A stretch of 64,000 nucleotides of DNA. It comes from Chrysomallon squamiferum (taxonomy: Eukaryota; Mollusca; Gastropoda; Neomphalida; Peltospiridae). Positions 54,458 to 64,000 of the stretch are shown piece by piece (position 1 is the first letter of the stretch; the number at the start of each line of letters is the position of its first letter). The DNA is taken from assembly GCA_012295275.1 (NCBI GenBank), contig CM022669.1, positions 15,857,672 through 15,921,671 of the forward strand. The letters run 5' to 3'. The position numbers and the translations under genes were made by a program. The notes beneath the pieces were generated by a model. The model was not told the origin of the DNA, ran no database searches, and was given only the letters and a program-made list of their open reading frames with translations.

Positions 54458-55214
54458 TTAAACAACGCTAACATTTGAATTGGGTTTAAAGCTATTTATG
54501 CAAGCTTTCTTTGTCGACCGTCTGAAGAGGGTTGTGTACTCCGTGTAATTGTTCATCATCACCGTCCTTTCGGGTTCGTTACCACCGCCTCCGCAGTGAC
54601 GTCCGCGACACAGCATCATCTGAAACTTCTTCCTAAATGTCTGACTGAACACGCAGTACAGAATCGGGTTGGCCGCCGAGTTTACGTAAGCCAGCGTTGT
54701 CGTGAACACGAGAAATACCCACGTCTGATGGAAAGGGATCGTGGAGAAAGAGTTGTAAAACAGAAGCACCTGGTGAGGAGAGTAGCTAAGGAAGTAAATG
54801 ATGACGCTGGCTATGAGCATCTTCACGACGCCTCGTCTGGCCTTGATGGCCTCTGAAGTGCGCTTCCTTCTGTTGGGTCCGTCGCATGGACTCGTGACTT
54901 GTCTGTGAAGTCTCTCGACGCCAATGAACAGTCGCTTGCCTATGACGATGTAACATATTAACTGCACGAGCAGCGGCCCGAAATAAAACAGAATGCTCTC
55001 CGAGTATTTGAAAAGCTTCATGTACGTCAAGTGATTTCCAGGAAAATGGGTCAGACAGAAATTGACACCTATCTCCGACGGCACGACCATGTTGAAGACG
55101 GCCGTCGGCGTGGCACACATCAGCGACATCACCCACACCAGCATGATGACGAAGATGATTCGTCTCTTCGTGCACACGATGTGCGCCTTGATAGGGAAAA
55201 CGATGGCGATGTAT
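54458..55214 (-). CDS. Class A peptide-type GPCR, 3' terminal exon (TM4-TM7), TRH-receptor-like
   Basis: The exon starts after a TTTTTCAG acceptor inside the Arg codon of the E/DRY motif (phase 2), reads RYIAIVFPIKAHIVC, and runs 251 codons to TAA. Visible parts: TM4 (RIIFVIMLVWVMSLMC), an ECL2 Cys (GVNFCLTHF), TM5 (ILFYFGPLLVQLICYIVIG), a basic ICL3 with RRKR, TM6, and TM7 with NSAANPILY followed by SQTFRKKF. The C-tail has CRGRHC, a possible palmitoylation site, and Ser/Thr. RYIAIxxPIKAxxxCT, NSFxxxPFxxxW near TM7 and NSAxNPxxY resemble vertebrate TRH receptors and the related ETH and neuromedin U receptors, so a neuropeptide ligand and Gq coupling are plausible but inferred. The TM6 motif is SYSP instead of CWxP. 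TM1-TM3 lie upstream (higher coordinates) in exons I could not find. Confidence 0.9.
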
Positions 55215-55604
55215 CTGAAAAATACAAAATGAAGAAATATCTGAAGTTAACATTTTATAACGATATTTGTTGCCTAAGTTGTTCTGACAGGACTGGAAAA
55301 CAAGACAGCATATCAAATCAGTACATCAAAAGTTAAAATAACTTGCTGGAGATACTTATCTCAACGATAACTTAGTTTACTTTCTCCGATGCTGGAGAAA
55401 CAATATTTTAATGATTGTCTATTCGATAATATAAGACGGTCAGTTAGTTCTGAAGATAAATGAATCGTTTCGAAAGCATCAGATAAAAATTAATTAATAA
55501 ATAAATAAATAAAAGAAATTTGATCAATTTTTATTTTGATACAAATAATGACCGTTTCCCATTTTTCTATCTAGACTATATTTCTTTTTCATGTATTCTT
55601 TTTC

Positions 55605-55682
55605 ACAAATTCAGATAATAATAATAAAATAATATATATATATATATATATATATATTATTATTATTATTATCTGAATTTGT
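55605..55682. repeat. Near-palindromic hairpin with microsatellite core
   Basis: ACAAATTCAGAT (55605-55616) pairs exactly with ATCTGAATTTGT (55671-55682). Inside, AATAATAAT faces ATTATTATT around a (TA)n centre, so the whole 78 nt can fold. It is a MITE-like or cruciform-prone structure. Confidence 0.8.
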
Positions 55683-55761
55683 TAAGTACATTCATTCTTA
55701 CTTGCTAGATTAATGGTTTTGCTTTCGACACACATAATAAGCACATGCACACACAAATACT

Positions 55762-55767
<6 letters not shown>

Positions 55768-55839
<72 letters not shown>

Positions 55840-55866
55840 AAATGAAGGAGAGAAAGAGTGAGAGAG
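55768..55866 (+). repeat. (GA)n array
   Basis: Pure GA to 55837, then a short interrupted GA stretch. Confidence 0.95.
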
Positions 55867-55996
55867 AGAATATATGCTTAAGAGATTGAGATTACGGAGA
55901 TTTATAAAACAAAACAAAAAATTGGGGGGATGTTTGTGTGTTTGAATACTACGATGTATTTTTAGTAAATTAGCATGGAAATAACGGTGCTTTTTA

Positions 55997-56096
<100 letters not shown>

Positions 56097-57292
56097 GACT
56101 GTAATTCCATATCATTTCTATCTCACTGCAATGTTCCGCTGACTGATACAACCTAAAATATGAAATGAGGAGCCAAGAAATGAATATTTGCTTGTTTTCA
56201 CTCCGAACCGATCGCTTACATGATCTAATACATATAATAAAAATAAAACATTAAAATTCTAACGTGTCTGAGTCGGTTCCGTTTTTAAAATTATCAATAA
56301 GACCATGCCGAAATATCTGAGAGACGTACCGTATATTCAGCAAATAGCTCTCCAGTCAGTACTGAGATACACTGAATAGCTGAATAGTTTTATCATCATA
56401 AATCTGACACGTGATCATAAATGATTAACATTAAACGACGGTTAAACTCCTCAGATGAATATTATAAACATTGACAGCTTTCACCTATTTACGATTGCCT
56501 TCAAATCTTTAATTTTGTTTCCAACTACTAAATAGATTGCATAATCGATATATCCCGAGAGAGATAACAAATGTCAAAATTTAGAAGACATCTGATGTTA
56601 AGACAAAGAAAGAAACGAAATACTTTACATGTTAAGAAAATGTTTGAGGAAGAAAGAAAAGGTAAAAAAAAGAACTTTTATGAGGTCAAAATATAACAGA
56701 TATTAATTTAAAGTAAGTGTTTTGTAACCTGTATAACAAAAAAGTTTGTTCCTTAGACAATGCAGCATTTCAAAAATATTTTCTAGACTTGAAGCTGCAT
56801 TTGTCATGTACTTCAGAGACCTGCAGTTAGTGCCGGAAATAGATTTTAAGAGGTGCTTGTACCGTCAAACATTTCGTTTGAATCTAGAGTGGGAATGAAA
56901 CATGAAAATATGGAAGCAGTCTTCTAAGTGTGAGCTTATAAAACGGTCTGCAGCGTTTTATCGATCCGTGCGAACAAGATTTGTGCGTTTTTCTTCCACC
57001 ATGTTTTCAAAACTATATCGTTCGTCTGATTAGTCCGATCAAATATTTTGTGTTCAAAAGTAATTTAATTATTTAAAAGTACGCACATTCTTCTCTGATA
57101 AATAGTTGTTCGTTTCCATTCAGACCCGGAAAGTTTAAACCGAGAACAGAGAAAAAAAAAAAATGATATTACAAATCACTTGAACAAAGGACCGAAAAAT
57201 AACATATCCTTGATATTTCTGTATGTGTTTTGTTTCTTTGTCTTAGAAATTCTTTTGTTTGCGAAAGTAATTGAACTCAGAACAATAACTTC

Positions 57293-57296
<4 letters not shown>

Positions 57297-57343
<47 letters not shown>
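57297..57343 (+). repeat. (TA)n array
   Basis: Pure TA dinucleotides. Confidence 0.95.
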
Positions 57344-57348
<5 letters not shown>

Positions 57349-57959
57349 GACAATTTATTATTGCGTATGTATACAAAACTCTATAGACTTAATAGATAAA
57401 CATCTTTCAGAAGTACATCTAGGGATAATTCTGTCTGCCTCCTTATTTATGTAATATTCTAAAATGTGTTTCCTTTGTTTTTTTCTTTCTGTGTGGTTGT
57501 CTGAAATGTTTCTTTGTTGATGAAATAGTAATATGTTTGTCAAAAGAATGGCGAAGATGAATTCTAGGTATATCTGAGAAATATGAGAAGCAAAATAGTA
57601 AGAAAAGAAAGAAAGACTGTGATAGGACACGCATGCACACAGGCACGTACGCACGCACACACATACATATACGAAAAGGAACGACCAAAAGAAAGAATCT
57701 AGACAACGCTTAATCTCTTTGTCACAGTTAGAATCATAATAATAATAATAATAATAACAACAACAACAATAAATATAAATAAATAAATAAGTAAAAAAAG
57801 AGTTTAAAAAATGTTGCTCTTTTGTATTGAACACATAATTATTTTGTATCATATGTTTCTGATATTATTGATCAAGTGTGCCTTTTCGTAAAACTCTGTT
57901 TGCATATCACTTTGTTCGATATCACTGCGGGTGTCGTTCTTTCACGTTATAGATCAGGT

Positions 57960-58080
57960 ATCAGCCTTATTATTTTTTTCTTGCTGATTTATGTGGGAGC
58001 GAAATGAGGTGGTCATTTATACATACCCTGATACTATAATCGAATCCAGAACTCTTAAGGTTGATATTCTAACCAGAAAG
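57960..58080 (-). mobile_element. Possible degenerate tRNA-derived SINE
   Basis: The minus strand has an A-box-like TGGTTAGAATATC (58063-58075) and a B-box-like GGATTCGATTA (58037-58047). The starts of the two boxes are 28 nt apart, shorter than in an intact tRNA, so at best it is a decayed SINE head. Confidence 0.3.
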
Positions 58081-58504
58081 TGTAAGTTTAAATAAAAAAA
58101 AAAAATCATTCAAAATCATTTTATGATCTATATCCAGGCCAGTTCTCCACGATGTTATTATTGTTATTAGTATTAGTGATAGTGATAGCAGTGGTAATAG
58201 TAATAGTAATAGTAACAGAAGTAGTAGTTAGCAGTCGTCGTTAGTAATAGACGTGTTTGTAACAATATTAATATTAGTATTAGTAATTAATAATGGTAAT
58301 GGAAGAGCAGTTGCGACCAGAGGTCTGGTTATGTTCGGTGCCAGTTCCTTGATTGTGTGCCCCAAAGACTCAAGTATAAGACCTAGTATTGACAAATAGT
58401 ATGAGAAAAGAAGATATTTTGAATATATAAACATAGATGAAACATAAACACTTTATTCGATTTAAATATATACCAACCAAATATATTGAGATCTTTACTC
58501 TGAT

Positions 58505-58572
58505 TGGATGCCCCCCATTTGGATGCCCGGGGCCACTGCCCCTTCGCCCCCCACCACTTCTGCACGTTACTG
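58505..58572 (-). mobile_element. Possible DNA-transposon terminus, GC-rich
   Basis: On the minus strand the segment starts CAGTAACGTGCAGAAG, then a G-rich run and GGCAGTGGCCCCGGGCATCC. The abrupt C/G-rich block in AT-rich DNA, with a CAGTxxCGTG-type end, looks like the terminus of an hAT- or other cut-and-paste element. The partner end and target duplication were not identified. Confidence 0.3.
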
Positions 58573-58969
58573 AGGTAGTGCCAGCAGTTGTAGTGCCAGC
58601 AGTTGTAGTAGCAGCAGTAGTAGTAGCAACAGCAGTAGTTTTAGTGGTGTTGTATATAGTTGTATTTTAATATAGTACTGGTCTAGTTGCATTCCCTTTT
58701 TAACCGCTAGTCCATGAAAATACTGTTATGACTTCTTCATTCAAAAAACATCATTATACCAAAAAGCGATATGTTTGAACATCGATAACTCGTGTTTGAT
58801 AAACGAAATAATTGTCTGTTCTTGTTTTAATATCTATTAAAATTTTATAAACCAGAATCTGGTCACGTGGGTTGGCCACCAGCTAAATAAGTAATAAATT
58901 AATGTAACTTGCCCACATTACTTTACAAATATTACGAGGGGAGTTAAACACATTAAAATATTGCGAGTT

Positions 58970-59033
58970 CGACATCATGTAAAAGATTTCTTCCTTTGAA
59001 ATAACAAAGGAAGAAATCTTTTACATGATGTCG
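58970..59033. repeat. Perfect inverted repeat: 29-bp arms, 6-nt loop
   Basis: The left arm 58970-58998 (CGACATCATGTAAAAG and onward) is the exact reverse complement of 59005-59033, around an AAATAA loop. It is not low-complexity sequence. Confidence 0.95.
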
Positions 59034-59457
59034 CATTATACCAATCTGATGTTTGAAATGACACCTGTTTAGATAATGGCTTCGATACATTTTTGTAAAA
59101 ATTGAGTTTCATGCATTGAATGCCATGATGACATCTAAGAAATTACAAAACCGTTGACAATAAAGTATCACTGAATTATTATTAATAATACATTTTCCTC
59201 ATATTTTTGTTTTTCATTCTTTCCTTTAGACTTTAAAATTTACATTCTCTTCTTTATATTATCAAGAAGGACTATACCCTTAGGTGAAAACATTGATATG
59301 TAAAATGGGCAAATCGAACTGCACGACTAGTGAGTTTGTACAGTTCCAATCTTGCCCCAAGTTGCAAATAAATGCAGTTAATAATGTGTATTTTATTGCG
59401 TCGGGTATCTATATTTTGACTGATAAAAATGCATACGTACATATACATATATTTTAT

Positions 59458-59488
<31 letters not shown>

Positions 59489-60453
59489 CATACATATATA
59501 TACACATACATACATAAATATACGTATATATATGTATACACACACATATATACACATACATACATATATATATAGATATACATACACACATATACATATA
59601 CATATATATAAATATATTAGTCTTATAATTCTGGGCTATAATTCAGACTACAGGTCATTTAAAGGTCACACGATCTGACAGATCAAAACGTTACGAGCCT
59701 CTGACATTCTAAGAATTCAGTAATGGCAACAGGAGTTTCAGTCCACTTTTCTAAATATTTCAATTTACAAAATAAATTGAAAAACATGAAGATAATTTGC
59801 AAAATCTGTTTTGCCATGTTTTGCATACTAAATACTTACATTTGAGTAATAAAACAGATACCACAGACACACCAGTATACATATACAGAAATGATAGTTT
59901 TAACATGCTTAATTTTCTCTGTACTAATAAACTGTCTTAGATGAACCAAAAATCCATTGTTGATAATACACTCACAAACATAATTTAATATTCAGTTACG
60001 CTGTCTACGTTATATATAAATAAATACATCGTAAAAAATGTGAATAAAAAAAACAAAAAAAACAAACATAACTGAAATGTCAGACCTTTTAGCAACTTGA
60101 CCTGTAAGGAATGTTAAAAAGAAAACCTTTATTGAAATTGGTTTTTGCTGAAAAACAGAAATTTTTGTTTTTAATATAAATTTAAATGACAAAAAATACT
60201 GAACACTAACCATCGTATTAAAACACGGAGATAAAAATGCACTGTTAAAAAAGATTTGTCCAATGACAGTAAACGTAACTTAATATTAAAATTCATTAGT
60301 GAAATAAAATGATTAATTGATTTTGTATATACAGTTCTTTTTTTTATGTTTTATTTTATTTTCTTTTTTTGTTCTTCTAAATTGTTATGATGTTCTTTTT
60401 AGTGATTTTATTTCATTTACTCTTTATCTCATAAGGTCATTTTAATTTTTTTG

Positions 60454-60454
<1 letters not shown>

Positions 60455-60488
<34 letters not shown>

Positions 60489-60530
60489 TTTGTCCGTCTA
60501 TCTATATCTCTATCTATCTATTTATCTATA

Positions 60531-60587
<57 letters not shown>

Positions 60588-60632
60588 GTCTGCCTGTCAA
60601 TCTATGTATTTGTCTGTCTGTCTGTCTGTCTA
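60455..60632 (+). repeat. (TTTA)n/(TATC)n/(TGTC)n array
   Basis: Compound tetranucleotide array of about 180 bp. Confidence 0.95.
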
Positions 60633-60779
60633 GCTATTAAAATATTAATGCAAAAACAAAATATATGTATATATATATAAGTTTTAGCAGTTTCAATATC
60701 AGTAGTAGTTGTAATACGACTAACAGTTTTGAGTAGTAGCAGTGGTTATAGCGGTAACAGTAGCATAGAATTTTCTTCT

Positions 60780-60813
<34 letters not shown>

Positions 60814-61431
60814 CTTTTTCTGAAAATTATTGTTTCCAGTGCCGAAAGTGAAGCAAGATAATTCCTAATTTATAAGATTGAAAAACCACTTTGTCGTCAG
60901 TTTTAAAATAAATCTTAAAATTATTCCAAACCGTCTTTAACGGCACTTAATTTCACCTCCCGAATGCTATAATGTAGACACTGGCGTTATCGAAATCTTA
61001 AAACGTAGACAGTTAAAACTCTTTTCAAGTCTGGCACGATTACTATTTACTGTCATTATCACAGTTGAATGCTTTAGACTTCTCTCCTGTTTATCCTTCC
61101 TAATCGTCTGATCTTCTCTTAGCAGACATTAATGAAATTTTTGGTTATTTAAGAGGAAAGCAAATACCATTTCCCACATAAAGACGAGCACATTTTAGCC
61201 CTGTTATGTATTTATTAGTTTCGTTATTTTCCTTCCCTTACGTTTCATGTTGAATCTTCTACGTCTTCTTCTTTTTTTTTTTTCTCCTTTTAGCATTGCC
61301 AAGAGTAATAATAAGGAGACGCACACAAATATGTACGTATGGATGTACACACAGAACTAACTTAGTATATCCGGAGTTAACGTTCAGTTTATTTGTTTGC
61401 CGCAATAAATATTAGTTTCCTTCATTTATAT

Positions 61432-61462
<31 letters not shown>

Positions 61463-63394
61463 TTTCGCTGGTTAGTTAGTTAGTAGCTTTGTTTGTTAGT
61501 TTGTTAGTTGGTTAGAATTTTCTTTATTATTTCAATTAAAAGAAAAAAAAAAAAAAAAAAAAAAGAAACCCATAAAAAGTCAGCAGTCGCAATTAACTTG
61601 TTCCACGTACAAGCCCCAGTGACAAAAGCTGTATATAATGAGCAGATAATGGATACTACATTGATGATAAAAGGAAACTCCTGACTGATTTCACGAAGGT
61701 TGCCTCCAGTATTATACTTCAACTCTTTAAGAACAAAGTAATGCAGAGGAATAATTTTTTGCATGTTGTGAAACACAGGTTTGAACTGTATGTTTACCTA
61801 TGTATGTATGCACTTGTATACGCTATCACGCACTATTTACTTTAGTGCAAAACACTGAATGCATAGTCGCTGACAAGATGACACGTTATAAACTCTCACT
61901 ATTTCAAGACTCGTGGAATCAGATGCTCATCATTTCAAAATAAAATGCAAGAGATACACGAAACTCTCAGGAAGGAAAATAAAAATAAAAATCAGAAGAC
62001 AGAAAACAAAAAAATAAGAATAAAAAAGTAATTTATAAATATTACAGAAGAAAACCACAATCTAACCATTTAAGTCGCACCAGTAAAATACTGAATAATT
62101 ATTATTAATTTTAAACATAATTTCAAACGAAAAGGCATTCAGTGTTCATTCAGGTTACGTACATAACTAATGTAATCAGCTCACATGTATTTTATATAAT
62201 TTGTGCTCAAAACATTATTAATATTATTCTTGGCTTCGGTGATATAAAAATTAAGACACAGTAGCTTGTTTTCTCAAGAGTTGACTTCGTTAATCCTCTC
62301 GTCTATAGGTCAGCCTGTTTATATTTAGCATGTCACTGTATAATCATTAACTGTGGAAACAGGGACATATAATAAGACTCCTATTCCATTAATAGAACCT
62401 TTCTGTCCTTTCTGAAAGGATGTTTTGAAAATGAACAACACTTTTTATTATCTTGACCTATACTGGATATATATTTTTTTTAATTATGATCTTTTTTATT
62501 AATATTATAAAATTTTATGTCCGAAAGAATTATTAATTTTAACGATGAATGACAAAGACAACTTTTAATAGCATATATTTTATTTACTGTAATTCAAAGA
62601 CGGAAGAAATTTCTTGTTTAAGGTTATGCTCAGTTCTGATTACCTATATATTTATTTTTTATATTTAGTATTATTATTATCAAGACTACTTTTTTTTTTT
62701 TTTTAAATTATTTTATTATGAAATTTTAATTCATTTTGGTCTTACAATTACTGTCTTAGTTACAGATATAATTATTTATTATCTTTTTTTTTAAATTTCA
62801 TTCATCTACTAATATGTTTTATCTAATATGGCTAATTAGGTTACATGACAATGTCATATTTATGTAAATAATGTGTTACGTCATACTTTATTGTCATGTG
62901 ACACTATAACTGATTGATTGATAAACCATATCTGCATTGCGTAAGACGATAACAGCTGTTTTTCTCTGACTGGTAAAACTTCTGATTTCAAGCTGCTTGT
63001 TCGATCGTGGCAGAAATGGTCGATCTCTTAAACCTCGGTTCAGTTTAAGTTCAAAGATGCCTTCAACTTTCCAAAGAACAAAATGTCACAGGTGCCCTTA
63101 CCGATAACACGCAATTAATGTCAAGTTTCATGATGCCAAATGCAGGCACCAGAAGTAATGAAATTGTGAAGCATCCTGATGGAACTGTCGTCATCCATAA
63201 AGCTACGTTTCCTGGTTTGTGTTTAAAAGGGGACATATCGCATGTTTCGATCGCAGTAAATATAACTATCCAATTGCAGTGATCATTCAATCTCTTGTGT
63301 TTTTCTTCTCTTTCTGACTCTGGTTCTGCTTCTACTGTTATTACTACTAGTAAAGTTCTTGTTACTATTTCTATTATTATAACTGTTGTTGATA

Positions 63395-63408
63395 CCACAA
63401 CAACTACA

Positions 63409-63446
<38 letters not shown>

Positions 63447-63600
63447 ACTTACTAACAACTACTACTACTACTACTACTACTACTACAATTACACTTACTG
63501 CTACTACAGCAAATATTGCTAAATAATAATAATAATAATAATAATAATTATTATTATTATTATTATTATTGTTGTTGTTGTTGTTGTTGTCATTGTTGTT
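63395..63600 (+). repeat. (ACT)n/(AAT)n/(ATT)n/(GTT)n array
   Basis: Trinucleotide blocks; the AAT and ATT parts face each other and can fold back. Confidence 0.9.
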
Positions 63601-63684
63601 TTTTTTTATTGTTGTTAAATTGTTACCTCTACTATTACGAGAAAAAGAACAATAAAACAAAACGTTCAAAAATAAGTAAATAAT

Positions 63685-63723
<39 letters not shown>

Positions 63724-64000
63724 TTTATAAACATATATATATAAGAAAATATATTTGAATTTATAAACATAGCCCCAACCCAACAACCATGATGAATATT
63801 ACTACGACTTCTGTTACAACCATAAACCACACTACTACTGCTATTACTACTACTACTACTGTAATAATACTATTTGCTGATGTGTTCCTACTCCTTCTAC
63901 TTATTTCAAACATATTTTTTCTCTTTCCAACTTTTACTACTTCTTTTTTTCAAAATAATACTTTTTGTTTTAAAAGATGTGTTCCTTTTTCCTTTCTCTT

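Noticed and set aside
54596-55336. Plus-strand and shifted minus-strand frames overlapping the GPCR
   Set aside because: Shadows of the receptor exon; they lack domain signatures while the GPCR frame has all of TM4-TM7.

Overview
This is animal nuclear DNA: AT-rich, gene-poor and crowded with microsatellites, with GT-AG split genes and mobile-element remnants. The long pure GA/TC arrays, the long AAT and CA arrays, short exons in repeat-filled introns, and a Tigger end plus LINE fragments all suggest a mollusc, most likely a cephalopod such as an octopus. That placement is an inference from overall character; no marker gene is present.

Two genes are well supported. The first is a complete-looking minus-strand gene at 25187-36969. 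I assembled it exon by exon from splice sites and reading phase. Ten exons join into 400 codons (399 aa plus stop): a signal peptide, a 30-nt microexon, a MAM domain, a Thr-rich linker, a second MAM domain, and a short hydrophobic C-terminus followed 16 nt later by AATAAA. The second is the 3' terminal exon of a class A GPCR on the minus strand at 54458-55214. It carries TM4-TM7 and resembles the TRH-receptor/ETH-receptor/neuromedin U receptor group. Its TM1-TM3 exons are not convincingly in the window.

Layout: 1-25160 is repeat-rich intergenic DNA with two CpG-richer patches (2741-3070 and 17480-17900) and no confirmed gene. 25187-36969 is the MAM gene, with an hAT-type MITE and several arrays in its introns. 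37000-54350 is intergenic, with an 0.8-kb CA minisatellite, a decayed LINE C-terminus, a Tigger-like end and a decayed fragment that may derive from a Polinton-type DNA polymerase. 54352-55214 is the GPCR exon with its poly(A) signal. 55215-64000 is probably GPCR intron and/or intergenic DNA and includes a perfect 29-bp inverted repeat.

The secreted double-MAM protein would act outside the cell in adhesion or protein-protein contact; the GPCR is a probable neuropeptide receptor. Nothing shows that they work together. I did not find a convincing new biological system. The most interesting points are the duplicated three-exon MAM module lacking the second cysteine pair, microsatellites pressed against its splice sites, the perfect hairpin at 58970-59033, and a few unrecognised exon-like open frames.
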